Shown in pieces: positions 1-7,395 of a stretch of 16,228 bases of DNA. The stretch comes from Bryobacterales bacterium (lineage in GTDB: Bacteria > Acidobacteriota > Terriglobia > Bryobacterales > Bryobacteraceae). The position numbers were made by a program, and so were the translations under genes. Position 1 is the first letter of the stretch; each line of letters begins with the position of its first letter. The notes under the pieces were generated by a model, which had not been told where the DNA came from, did not search any database, and saw only the letters and a program-made list of their open reading frames with translations. The stretch covers positions 1 to 16,228 of the forward strand of contig PKYZ01000103.1 of the NCBI GenBank assembly GCA_003132865.1, in the 5' to 3' direction.

Positions 1-123
1 TGCGCGGGTCCTCCAGGATCCGCTTCCGCGAGCAAAGCGAGCCTGAGCGATAATGATGTCAGCCAAATGACCCGCCTGATTCTGATGGCCCTGCCTAGGC
101 ACGCGATGGGTAGCTATCCATAA
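1..123 (+). other. Possible 3' end of an upstream gene, or plain spacer
   Basis: Frame 1 is open from the window edge to a TAA at 121-123, giving 40 residues with no recognisable motif (serine-rich start, then a short hydrophobic stretch). It could be the tail of a gene that begins outside the window. It could equally be chance, since a stop-free run of this length is common in GC-rich DNA. A promoter-like sequence overlaps its end, which makes a spacer slightly more likely. Confidence 0.2.
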
Positions 124-130
124 TCTGTTA
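96..130 (+). promoter_or_regulatory. Putative leaderless sigma-70-type promoter with palindrome
   Basis: TAGGCA (96-101) and CATAAT (119-124) are separated by 17 bases, fitting a -35/-10 pair (four of six and five of six matches to TTGACA and TATAAT). The -10 ends six bases before the GTG at 131, so transcription would start at or next to the start codon. A 16-bp near-palindrome, ATGGGTAGCTATCCAT (106-121), has one mismatched base pair and overlaps the -10, a natural place for an operator. No Shine-Dalgarno sequence is present. Confidence 0.4.
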
Positions 131-739
131 GTGGAGGCCAGGAGCGCCGGAATTGCGGCGAAGCTGTTATTCGAGGTCAACATTAGCCATGTTTTTCACG
201 TAGTTGACCGCTCGGGCTTCGGGCCTGGCGAAGGGTCCGGTCAAGGTGGTGGCGTCCTCTGTTTTGGTGCCGGCGACTTCGCCCCCGGCTTTCCGCCCAT
301 CGGCGTCTATGAACTGGTTTTCTCGCCGCAGACAGGCGATGTCATCCTCGCGCCGGGAACGCACCCCGTCTACTATCACCGCACCTTGCTTACCGGTCGC
401 CGAGGGGCTTCGTTTGTGCCTCTCGATCGCGAGCAGTACCGCTTGGAGTATCTCGCGGCCTTGAGCTATCTTCCGCTCGGCGCGATCAAACGAGCTCTGG
501 CGCCCACCACCGTGACTCGGTGGACCAACGCCAACGCCCATAGGAGTCAGGTGGAGGCGGCCCTCTCCGCGCAGCGCGCCGTGATCGAGCAACTCTTGGA
601 AAAGCTGCAAAGCGCCGGGGTTCTCGCGCCGGACGAAGCCAATGCGTTGCAACTTGAGATTCTGATCGAGCAGGACGACCAACGTAAGGCCGGTCCAGCC
701 CTTCCGAAGTTGCTGCCTGTTCCCGTGCGCGCCAATTGA
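131..739 (+). CDS. Hypothetical protein, 202 aa
   Basis: I do not recognise this family. The protein starts with GTG and has 202 residues. The N-terminal 60 residues are glycine-rich (roughly 28-55). The middle (about 60-130) looks like a mixed beta/alpha domain. Residues about 138-180 form a predicted amphipathic helix, possibly a short coiled coil, rich in Glu, Gln and Leu. There is no signal peptide, no membrane segment and no catalytic motif that I can name. The reading direction is supported by GC-rich third codon positions and a globular-looking composition; the antisense frame over the same DNA is Arg/Gly-rich like a shadow. The GTG start is supported only by the -10-like CATAAT six bases upstream, so an internal start cannot be excluded. 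It stands alone: 446 bases of spacer follow before the sigma factor gene. Confidence 0.6.
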   Translation: MEARSAGIAAKLLFEVNISHVFHVVDRSGFGPGEGSGQGGGVLCFGAGDFAPGFPPIGVYELVFSPQTGDVILAPGTHPVYYHRTLLTGRRGASFVPLDREQYRLEYLAALSYLPLGAIKRALAPTTVTRWTNANAHRSQVEAALSAQRAVIEQLLEKLQSAGVLAPDEANALQLEILIEQDDQRKAGPALPKLLPVPVRAN

Positions 740-883
740 AGAGGTGCTGGGGCGCAAACCCGCAGTCACCGCCAACAAAACCAAAATCGTCCCTTATCCC
801 TCAGACGCTTGCCGCTTCTGAGTGCGGCTTCCCGCCTGGCCCTCGTGCTGTCATATGAGTATGAGAACACCGGCGCGGTTTCG

Positions 884-954
884 ATTCCGAAACTTATGCA
901 ATTCCGAACAACCTTGGCACACCAACCCACTAAAAATGCCGAACGAACCCAAAA
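884..954 (+). repeat. Direct repeat copy 1, with two ATTCCGAA octamers
   Basis: The 71-bp unit has its partner at 1002-1075. It contains ATTCCGAA at 884-891 and again at 901-908, then ACAACC, CAACC, TAAAAATGCCGA and GAACCCAAAA segments in the same order as copy 2. A perfect 6-bp stem (GTTTCG 878-883 with CGAAAC 888-893, loop ATTC) overlaps its left end. Confidence 0.7.
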
Positions 955-970
955 CCCGGTCCCGGACCCC

Positions 971-988
971 GGTGGCCGGAAGGCCGCC
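971..988. repeat. GC-rich hairpin between the direct repeats
   Basis: GGTGGCC (971-977) pairs with GGCCGCC (982-988), one G-T pair, around a GGAA loop of GNRA type. A close relative lies at 1140-1155 in the same spacer. It resembles a REP-type hairpin; no T-run follows, so it is not a standard terminator. Confidence 0.45.
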
Positions 989-1001
989 CCGGCGCGCCCC
1001 C

Positions 1002-1075
1002 ATTCCGAAATCCATGCACAATTCCGAACAACTTTGCACAGCAACCAATGAAAAATACCGACCGAACCCAAAAAA
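1002..1075 (+). repeat. Direct repeat copy 2, with two ATTCCGAA octamers
   Basis: This is the second copy of the unit at 884-954, 118-120 bases downstream. The ATTCCGAA octamers are at 1002-1009 and 1021-1028. The octamer spacing is 19 bases here and 17 in copy 1. Copy 2 has small insertions relative to copy 1 but keeps the order of all segments, ending in GAACCCAAAA. Confidence 0.7.
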
Positions 1076-1105
1076 TGGGGGCGAACGCAAAGCGAAGCCA
1101 TCAAA

Positions 1106-1139
1106 ACCACCAGCCACCAGCCACTACCCACCAGCCACC
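1106..1139. repeat. Low-complexity CCACCAG-like tandem run
   Basis: About five imperfect units of CCACCAG or CCACTA fill these 34 bases; the complement reads as repeated CTGGTGG. A similar GGCTGGTTGGGAGTTAGCTG-type stretch sits at 10891-10914 in another spacer, so this may be a genome-wide filler. Confidence 0.5.
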
Positions 1140-1155
1140 GTGGCCGAAGGCCGCC
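1140..1155. repeat. GC-rich hairpin before the sigma factor gene
   Basis: GTGGCC (1140-1145) pairs with GGCCGC (1149-1154), one G-T pair, around a GAA loop. It is a shorter version of the hairpin at 971-988 and ends 31 bases before the sigma factor start. Confidence 0.4.
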
Positions 1156-1185
1156 TACTAACCGCGCCTTCCCTTTTGCAGTCCA

Positions 1186-1776
1186 ATGGATAGCTTGATG
1201 GAATTGAGCGATAGCGTGGCAGTCGAGCAGGCGCGCGCCGGAGACTCCGGCGCTTTCCGCGTCCTGGTGGAGCGTCACAGCCGCAATCTTTTCCGTCTGG
1301 CCTATCGTATGACTGGCCATCAACAAGACTCCGAAGACGTGGTGCAGGAGACCTTCCTCCGCGCCTACCGGCAGCTTTCCAAATTCGACGAACGGGCCAG
1401 CTTCGGCACCTGGCTCTACCGCATCGCCGCCAACTGCTCGCTGGATCTGATCCGCACCCGCAAGCGCCGCGGCGCGCAAACCGAAGCCGCAGCCGTTGAG
1501 GGCGCGCCCGATTCCATGCAGTCGCTGCCCGACCCGGCCCCCGCGCCCGACCGTCTCGCCATGAGCGGCGAAGTGGAGCGTAAAGTCGCCGCCGTGCTCG
1601 ACGATCTCAGCGAGATGGAGCGCACCGCCTTCGTCCTACGGCACTACGAAGGCATGTGCATCGACGACATCGGCCGTACCCTCGGCGTGCAACCCAACGC
1701 CGCCAAGCACAGCATTTTTCGCGCGGTCCAAAAGCTGCGCCGGGCGCTCGAGCCCTTAGTGAGTTCCGCATCATGA
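1186..1776 (+). CDS. ECF (group IV) RNA polymerase sigma factor
   Basis: This is a 196-residue extracytoplasmic-function sigma factor that would direct RNA polymerase to stress promoters. Region 2 covers about 25-97, with the core-binding and -10 recognition segment around DSEDVVQETFLRAY and the FGTWLYRIAANCSLDLIR signature. An Ala/Pro-rich linker covers about 98-130. Region 4 covers about 134-190, with the HTH recognition segment near DIGRTLGVQPNAAKHSI. The length is normal for the family. The start is uncertain: ATG 1186 and in-frame ATG 1198 both lack a good Shine-Dalgarno sequence. The stop TGA overlaps the ATG of the anti-sigma gene (ATGA at 1773-1776), so the two are probably translated together, as is usual for an ECF/anti-sigma pair. 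The target regulon cannot be read from the sequence. Confidence 0.95.
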   Translation: MDSLMELSDSVAVEQARAGDSGAFRVLVERHSRNLFRLAYRMTGHQQDSEDVVQETFLRAYRQLSKFDERASFGTWLYRIAANCSLDLIRTRKRRGAQTEAAAVEGAPDSMQSLPDPAPAPDRLAMSGEVERKVAAVLDDLSEMERTAFVLRHYEGMCIDDIGRTLGVQPNAAKHSIFRAVQKLRRALEPLVSSAS

Positions 1777-2528
1777 ATCACTTGACCGAAGAACAATTCG
1801 TTCTGTATTACTACGGCGAAGGCGACGGCTCGCCGGGGGTCCGCGCGCATCTGGACGCCTGCGAAGCGTGCCGCGCAGAGTACGCCAGTCTGCAGCGCGT
1901 GCTCAACGTGGTGGATTCTGCGCCTGTGCCGGAGCGCGACGCCAATTACGGCGCGCAAGTCTGGAACCGTCTGCGGCCATCGCTCGGCGGCCGGCGGCTC
2001 CGGTGGGGCCTCCCCTGGTGGCCCGCCCGCCATTGGGCGGCCGCCGCTCTCGTCGCCACGCTCATCGTGGCGGCATTTCTGGCTGGACGATACTACACGA
2101 AAGCGCAGCCGGGCGCGCAAACGGCGAACGCCGGCCAGGTGCGCGAACGCATTTTGCTAGTAGCGGTGGGCGATCACCTGGAGCGCTCCCAGACCGTGCT
2201 GCTCGAACTGGTGAATGCGCGCCCCGGCCAGTCGCTGAATGTGGCCTCCGAGCGGGAGCTCGCCGGAGATCTCGTCGCCGAGAACCGGCTGTACCGCCAG
2301 ACCGCGGCGCGCACCGGCGATACCCGCGTGGCCAGCGTGCTGGACGATCTGGAGCCTGTGCTCCTGGAAATTGCGCACGGGCCGGACCGCCTCACGCCGG
2401 AAGAAGTGGAGAACCTGCGGCAACGCATCGAAGGCGACGGCATCCTGTTCAAGGTGCGCGTGGCCGGGTCCACGATGCGCCATCGCGGAGAGAATGCCGC
2501 GCCACCGGCCGGCCAAAGTACGTTATAG
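1773..2528 (+). CDS. Membrane anti-sigma factor with zinc-binding motif
   Basis: This 251-residue protein should hold the upstream ECF sigma factor at the membrane. The N-terminal cytoplasmic part has the ZAS-type motif H26-x3-C30-x2-C33, preceded by the typical HLTEEQ...YYYGE segment. A single membrane segment lies at about 87-105 (Ala/Val/Leu-rich). The remaining ~145 residues would lie outside the membrane; they are helical and Glu/Arg-rich, with no domain I can name, and could be the sensing part. The start at 1773 is chosen because it overlaps the sigma stop and begins the conserved anti-sigma sequence; the frame stays open upstream to 1656, but that extension is a shadow of the sigma gene. 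The 145-residue outer domain is longer than in minimal anti-sigma factors. Confidence 0.9.
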   Translation: MNHLTEEQFVLYYYGEGDGSPGVRAHLDACEACRAEYASLQRVLNVVDSAPVPERDANYGAQVWNRLRPSLGGRRLRWGLPWWPARHWAAAALVATLIVAAFLAGRYYTKAQPGAQTANAGQVRERILLVAVGDHLERSQTVLLELVNARPGQSLNVASERELAGDLVAENRLYRQTAARTGDTRVASVLDDLEPVLLEIAHGPDRLTPEEVENLRQRIEGDGILFKVRVAGSTMRHRGENAAPPAGQSTL

Positions 2529-2539
2529 GAAAAAACAAA

Positions 2540-3790
2540 ATGTCTAAATTACGTTTCTTGATGACTATCTTGATTAACGGGGCAGTCGCGCTGGCCCCCG
2601 CCGGGCTGGCGCTCGGGCAATACCTGGAAGCGCCGCAAGCCGAGAGCTTCTTCCAGAAGCCCGCCAACAAACACTCCGATGACGACCGCCTCCAGAAGGG
2701 AAAAACCGCCATCGACGCCGGCCGTTGGGACGAAGCCGTAGAGGCTTTCAGCGCGGTGGCTTCCGAAAAAGGCGCGCATGCCGACGAAGCGCTTTACTGG
2801 AAGGCCTACGCGCTGAACAAAATCGCCCGCCGCGCCGAAGCCCTCACCGCCCTGGCCCAGTTGCGCAAGGCGTACGCCAACAGCCGCTGGCAGGATGACG
2901 CCAAAGCGCTGGAGATCGAGGTCCGCGAGGCTTCCGGGGAGAAGGTGAACCCGAATGCCGAACCGGATGAAGACTTGAAGCTGATGGCCCTCAACGGACT
3001 CATGAACAACGATCCGGAGCGCGCCATTCCGATGCTTGAGAAGTTCCTGCAGGGCCGCCAGTTTCCCAAACTGAAGGAGCGCGCCCTATTCGTGCTGGCC
3101 CAGAGCGATAGCGCCAAAGCCCGCCAGATCCTGTTGCAGATCGCCCGCGGCGGCTCCAACCCGGACCTGCAAATGAAAGCCATCCACTATTTGAGCATCA
3201 TGGGTTCGAAAGAAAACCGGCAGGCTCTTGCGGACCTCTACGCCAGCTCCAACGACATGAATGTGAAGCGCACCGTGCTGCACGGCTTCATGATTTCCGG
3301 CGACCGCGACCACCTGTTGCAGGCCGCCAAATCGGAGAAGAATCCCGATCTGCGCATGGAGGCTATCCATCAGCTCGGCATCAGCGGCGGCCAGGCGGAG
3401 CTTTGGCAGCTTTATCAGGCCGAGCCTACCGTGGAGGTTAAGGAAACGATCCTGCACTCCATGTTTATTGGCGGGAATGGCGACAAGCTGATTGAAGTGG
3501 CCCGCGGGGAGAAGAACGTGCGGCTGCGCAAGGCCGCCATCCATAGCCTGGGCCTCATGGGCGGCGAGCACACCGGGGCCGCGCTGGTATCCATGTACGG
3601 TTCCGAATCCGATCCCTCCCTGCGCGGCGAGATCGTCAACGCGCTGTTCATCCAGGGCAACGCCAAGGCTCTGGTGGATCTGGCGCGCAAGGAAACCAAT
3701 CCGGAAATGAAGAAGACGATCGTGAGCAAGCTCTCGATTATGGGTTCCAAAGACTCCACCGAATACATGCTGGAGATTCTAAACAAATGA
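2540..3790 (+). CDS. Secreted TPR/HEAT-repeat protein
   Basis: This is a 416-residue exported scaffold protein of unknown partner. Residues 1-26 form a signal peptide (Lys/Arg start, hydrophobic core, likely cleavage after ALG). Residues about 47-125 contain TPR-like helices (GRWDEAVEAFSAVA, ADEALYWKAYALNKI). From about 146 to the end there are roughly eight HEAT-like repeats of 30-32 residues, with alternating signatures such as KAIHYLSIMGS, TVLHGFMISGD and EAIHQLGISGG. No catalytic motif is visible. The start at 2540 is favoured over the long upstream open frame because it gives the signal peptide and follows an AGGA at 2527-2530. It lies 11 bases after the anti-sigma gene and overlaps the next gene by ATGA, so it belongs to the sigma operon. 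A role in sensing or stabilising the envelope is inference from this context only. Confidence 0.9.
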   Translation: MSKLRFLMTILINGAVALAPAGLALGQYLEAPQAESFFQKPANKHSDDDRLQKGKTAIDAGRWDEAVEAFSAVASEKGAHADEALYWKAYALNKIARRAEALTALAQLRKAYANSRWQDDAKALEIEVREASGEKVNPNAEPDEDLKLMALNGLMNNDPERAIPMLEKFLQGRQFPKLKERALFVLAQSDSAKARQILLQIARGGSNPDLQMKAIHYLSIMGSKENRQALADLYASSNDMNVKRTVLHGFMISGDRDHLLQAAKSEKNPDLRMEAIHQLGISGGQAELWQLYQAEPTVEVKETILHSMFIGGNGDKLIEVARGEKNVRLRKAAIHSLGLMGGEHTGAALVSMYGSESDPSLRGEIVNALFIQGNAKALVDLARKETNPEMKKTIVSKLSIMGSKDSTEYMLEILNK

Positions 3791-4743
3791 GACCGATTCT
3801 GTTCTTGTGCGGTGGGACAGGCCTCCTGGCCTGTCTCTCGCTGGCGCAGGGCCAATCCTCACTCAACGACCGCTTCCGCGAGCAATACGCGCAGCCGCAG
3901 CCGGCCTGGATCGGCTACACCGTGCCCGCCGTCCCCGGCCACGAGCAGTACTGCGACTACAACCAAGGTGTGCGCGCGCCCGGTCCGGTGCACTTGGAGC
4001 CGCCCGAGCAAGTACAGATCATGCTTCGCATCCAGGACAACCATGTAGGCAAGATCCGCGCCATCTCGGGCGATTGCCAGCTCGATGCCGACGGGGTGCC
4101 GCTGCACTGGATTCGCGACGTGCGCCCCGCCGAGAGCGTAGCGTTCCTCGCGTCCTTCGTCACGGCGGACAGCGAACATGTGCGCGATGGCGCTGTCACG
4201 GCCATCGCGTTGCATGCGGATGCCGCGGCGGATGAAGCGCTGGAACGGTTCGCCGCCGCGGGCCAGCCCGAGTCGCTGCGTGAGAAGGCCGTCTTCTGGC
4301 TGGGCGCGGCGCGCGGGCGGCGTGGATACGGCATGTTGCGCCGCATCGTCACCGAAGACTCGAGCGATCGCATCCGCGAAAAAGCGATCTTCGCGCTCTC
4401 CGTTAGCAAGGAGCCGCAAGCGCTGGATACCATGATCGCGGTGGCGCGCAACGACGCCAGCTCACACGTGCGCGGGCAAGCGCTTTTCTGGCTCGCGCAA
4501 AAAGCCGGCAAGAAAGCCGTGGGCGCGATTTCGGGCGCGATCGATAACGATCCGGACACCGAAGTGAAGAAGAAGGCCGTGTTCGCCCTGCAGCAGCTTC
4601 CCGATGGCGAGGGCGTTCCCATGCTGATCCAGGTAGCCCGCAACAACCGGAATCCAGCCGTGCGCAAGCAGGCCATGTTCTGGCTGGGCCAATCGAACGA
4701 CCCGCGCGCGCTGGCGTTCTTCGAAGAGGTGTTGAAGCCCTAG
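3787..4743 (+). CDS. Secreted HEAT-repeat protein, possible lipoprotein
   Basis: This is a 318-residue exported protein. The N-terminus is hydrophobic with two readings: a signal peptide cut near AQG-Q (22/23), or a lipoprotein signal, since L13-L14-A15-C16 fits a lipobox. The h-region is short for either. Residues about 23-110 form a linker or small domain containing C56 and C97, which could form a disulfide outside the cytoplasm. From about 115 to the end there are six or seven HEAT repeats with the signature R-E/G/K-K/Q-A-V/I/L/M-F-W/A-L (for example REKAVFWLG, RGQALFWLA, RKQAMFWLG). The ATG overlaps the preceding stop (3787-3790), implying translational coupling. It is the last gene of the operon. 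Its repeat signature differs from that of its neighbour, so the two are probably partners rather than recent duplicates. Confidence 0.9.
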   Translation: MRPILFLCGGTGLLACLSLAQGQSSLNDRFREQYAQPQPAWIGYTVPAVPGHEQYCDYNQGVRAPGPVHLEPPEQVQIMLRIQDNHVGKIRAISGDCQLDADGVPLHWIRDVRPAESVAFLASFVTADSEHVRDGAVTAIALHADAAADEALERFAAAGQPESLREKAVFWLGAARGRRGYGMLRRIVTEDSSDRIREKAIFALSVSKEPQALDTMIAVARNDASSHVRGQALFWLAQKAGKKAVGAISGAIDNDPDTEVKKKAVFALQQLPDGEGVPMLIQVARNNRNPAVRKQAMFWLGQSNDPRALAFFEEVLKP

Positions 4744-4758
4744 CACAAAGCCTGGGTT

Positions 4759-4782
4759 GTGGGGCGGGCAATCCTGCCCCAC
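4759..4782. terminator. Hairpin between convergent genes
   Basis: A 10-bp stem (GTGGGGCGGG 4759-4768 with CCTGCCCCAC 4773-4782, one G-T pair) closes a CAAT loop. It sits 15 bases after the HEAT operon and 30 bases beyond the stop of the convergent DUF2339 gene, so it could end both transcripts. No U-run follows on either strand, so it may act as an RNA 3' end stabiliser or be a dispersed repeat. Confidence 0.5.
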
Positions 4783-4812
4783 GTGACTGCTCGGAGCCGG
4801 TGTTGTCCCCGA

Positions 4813-7383
4813 TCACAGGAACTTCGCCACACGCTCCCGGAACCGCGTGTAGATCCACGAAACGCCCAGCAGAATGACTCCCAGCACGATGAACGAGAAG
4901 ATGCGCGGCAGCGTCTCCAGGTGCCGCAGATCCCACACGAACAGCTTCAGGATGCAGGCCAGCAGCAGCGTCAGGCCCGATATTCTGAGCACCCGGTCGC
5001 GCAGCGGAAAGCCCGACGCCAACAGAATCACTCCTTCGATGCCGCAGGCCACTGTCAGCATGCTGCCCGAGATCCGGTAATACAGCAACATCGTGGTCAG
5101 CGTCGTTGCCAGCAGCGAGAAGTACAGCCGCCGCCAGCCATCGCGCTGCGACACAAGCTGCGCCGCGTAGAAGCAGGCAATCGCCGCGCAGGTTGTCCAC
5201 ACGGCTGCCGAAGTATCCGGCAGATTGGCCATCGAGAGAAGGTAAGCCAGCGCCGCGGCAGGGTAGCTCTGCCAGTCGAACACATCGCGTTTCCACTGCC
5301 GCGCGACCAGCAGCAGCGCCAGCGCCACCGCCGCCCACGATGCGGCAACCATCTCAGCGGGCAACAAGGCCCATAGAGCCACCACCCCGAACGCGAGCCC
5401 GATGGTCGAGGCCCCCATGAGCAACATGCCACCCTCCTCGCGGCGCGCGCGTAAGGCAATGGCGTAAGCCAATAGCGCGGCCCACAAGGGCATCAATCGG
5501 GGCTCCCACGGACCAGCATTACTGAGCCCCACCACATTGAACAACCAGACGTGGCCCGCGCCCGCCGCCGCTGCCGCGTACGCCACACGGCGGAAGTCGT
5601 CCGGCAAGCGCCGCAGCCCCAGCTCCAGGACCAATACCGCCAGCGCCATCCAGCCGACGCCCAGATATTCGCCCGGCACCAGCCGCCACACGAGCGCCAT
5701 AAGCGCCGCCACTGCCGCGCCGGCGCCTCCCAGCCGCACCAGGCCGCGCTCGTCTTCCGCGAAGCGATCCGCACCTGACCACAACGCGCACAGCGCCACC
5801 GCGTAGCAGACCCCGGCGGCTACCGCGAGCGGCAGTTCGCGCGTCTCCGCGGCCGTGGCCGCCAGCCCCACCGCCAGTAACAGGTATCCCTGCAAGCGAA
5901 AATCGAACAGCCGCCGCCACCAGCCAAAGACAAACGCGCCGGCCGCCGCGGCCTGCCACGCCACGCTGCGGTATGGCTCTTGTATCTTCTTCCCAATCAC
6001 CAGCGCCAGCGCCGCCGCCCCCGCGTAGCCGTAGAAGTAATCCGCCGCGTACAGCGCGCGATTCGCATAGAAGACCACGGCATCCAGCGACGCGACCGGC
6101 AGCCACTGGTCGACCGGCAACATCCACATGTCGCTTGCCAATAGCCGCAGTGCTTCCACGCCGAACAGCGATGTGCCCAGCCAGCGCAGATACGGCGCGC
6201 GTAGTCTGATCCCCGCCAGGTAGAACAGCTCCGCCTCCACCACCAGCGCCGAGGCGATCCACTGCTGATCGAGCTTTTGAAAGATGGCCGCCGCAGCCAG
6301 CGCCGCAGTCAGCGTGGCAGCGCCGTGCCACTTGCCCGAGCGAGTGCGCGCCACGGCGCTCACCACGTATGCGCCCGCCGTTGCCGCCAGCAGGATCCAG
6401 AGCCGGTCCGGCGCCGCGGTCTGCCACTTCAGCAGTGACAGTCCCAGGAAGCCGGCGGCGTTGAGCGGCAACAGCCACGCTTCCGGATGCAACACGTCGA
6501 AGATTTCAAACAGCAACCAGTAGACGGCGAAAATGGTCTGCGCCTGCCATAGCGGCGCGCCTGTGTCGCCACGAATGACGACGACAACATAGGTGGCGAT
6601 CAGCCCCAGCATCGCCATCCTCGTCCACCGAAGGCGATGGGCCACATACAGCAGTGAAGCCGCCAGCGGGACCAGCGCCAGAAAGGGCAGGGAAGTCATG
6701 TCCGTGATCGCCAGCGTGCCGAAGGCCACGAAGTATGCCAGTCCGGTAACCGTCTGCGAGTGGTAGCGCAACGAGTGCACGATCATCCCAGTGGCCACCG
6801 CCAGTAGCAGTATGGCGCCCACTACAGGGCTGTCGATCACGCGCGCCGCCTCCACCGCGTGCATCGCGTAGACCGTAACGTAGAGTCCCGCCCAGCCGCC
6901 GCCCAACAGTCCGCGCGCGAAGATCCGGTAGCGCTCTTTCGACTCCAGAATCGCGCCCGCCGCCAGCATCGTGAAGCTCGCCGCTAAGCAGATGGTCACG
7001 CGCCCCAGCGGACCGAATTGCGTGAACGAATAGCGCAGCAGCAGCGCCAGGCCCACCACCAGCACGAACACGCCGATCTTGTTGAGCCAGCTTCCGCCCA
7101 GGATGGTTTCCCATTCGCGTGGGACAGCGGCGGGCTGTGCTGCAGGCAACGCGACTGGTGCGGGTGCTGGCTCCACGCGCGGCGTCTCGCCACGCGGCGC
7201 GACACGCGGCGGTTCCACCACCGGCGCGACCGCTTGTGGCCGCGGCGGTGGCGCGGGGCTCTGCGCGTCAACGCGCGCAGTCAGCTCCGCAATGCGCGAT
7301 TCCATCCGCGCCATGCGGTCCCGCAAAAGCACCCACCGGATCACCAACCCTACGATCAAACAAAAGATGAGGAAGATTTCCAT
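4813..7383 (-). CDS. DUF2339 polytopic membrane protein
   Basis: This is an 856-residue integral membrane protein of the DUF2339 family (COG5373), whose biochemical role is not established. There is one N-terminal membrane helix (about 2-19), then a short coiled coil (about 21-41, RMARMESRIAELTARVDAQ), then a Pro/Ala-rich linker to about 88. The family signature follows (EWETILGGSWLNKIGVFVLV, about 89-110). The rest is almost continuous membrane helices, twenty or more by eye. Length and order match the family. The start at 7383 has AGGAG at 7390-7394, six bases upstream. It lies 12 bases after the phospholipid-recycling gene on the same strand, so the two are probably co-transcribed, and a role in the cell envelope is a reasonable inference. 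Confidence 0.93.
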   Translation of the reverse strand: MEIFLIFCLIVGLVIRWVLLRDRMARMESRIAELTARVDAQSPAPPPRPQAVAPVVEPPRVAPRGETPRVEPAPAPVALPAAQPAAVPREWETILGGSWLNKIGVFVLVVGLALLLRYSFTQFGPLGRVTICLAASFTMLAAGAILESKERYRIFARGLLGGGWAGLYVTVYAMHAVEAARVIDSPVVGAILLLAVATGMIVHSLRYHSQTVTGLAYFVAFGTLAITDMTSLPFLALVPLAASLLYVAHRLRWTRMAMLGLIATYVVVVIRGDTGAPLWQAQTIFAVYWLLFEIFDVLHPEAWLLPLNAAGFLGLSLLKWQTAAPDRLWILLAATAGAYVVSAVARTRSGKWHGAATLTAALAAAAIFQKLDQQWIASALVVEAELFYLAGIRLRAPYLRWLGTSLFGVEALRLLASDMWMLPVDQWLPVASLDAVVFYANRALYAADYFYGYAGAAALALVIGKKIQEPYRSVAWQAAAAGAFVFGWWRRLFDFRLQGYLLLAVGLAATAAETRELPLAVAAGVCYAVALCALWSGADRFAEDERGLVRLGGAGAAVAALMALVWRLVPGEYLGVGWMALAVLVLELGLRRLPDDFRRVAYAAAAAGAGHVWLFNVVGLSNAGPWEPRLMPLWAALLAYAIALRARREEGGMLLMGASTIGLAFGVVALWALLPAEMVAASWAAVALALLLVARQWKRDVFDWQSYPAAALAYLLSMANLPDTSAAVWTTCAAIACFYAAQLVSQRDGWRRLYFSLLATTLTTMLLYYRISGSMLTVACGIEGVILLASGFPLRDRVLRISGLTLLLACILKLFVWDLRHLETLPRIFSFIVLGVILLGVSWIYTRFRERVAKFL

Positions 7384-7395
7384 GACGCACTCCTG

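Larger units (their letters stand above)
740..1185. other. 446-bp spacer filled with degenerate repeats
   Basis: I see no convincing gene here. The short open frames have low-complexity products, and the two repeat copies fall in different frames. The spacer holds two copies of a ~72-bp direct repeat (884-954, 1002-1075), two related GC-rich hairpins (971-988, 1140-1155) and a run of CCACCAG-like units (1106-1139). No clear sigma-70 or ECF-type promoter could be placed before the sigma factor gene. Confidence 0.6.

Noticed and set aside
167..784. Minus-strand open frame of 205 codons
   Set aside because: The opposite strand (131-739) has better codon third-position bias and a more protein-like composition; this is its shadow.
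809..1051. Small + strand open frame in the repeat spacer
   Set aside because: Its sequence is made of the direct repeat, with no ribosome binding site and low-complexity content.
740..1185. CRISPR array
   Set aside because: Only two degenerate copies ~72 bp long, no regular short repeat-spacer alternation and no cas gene.
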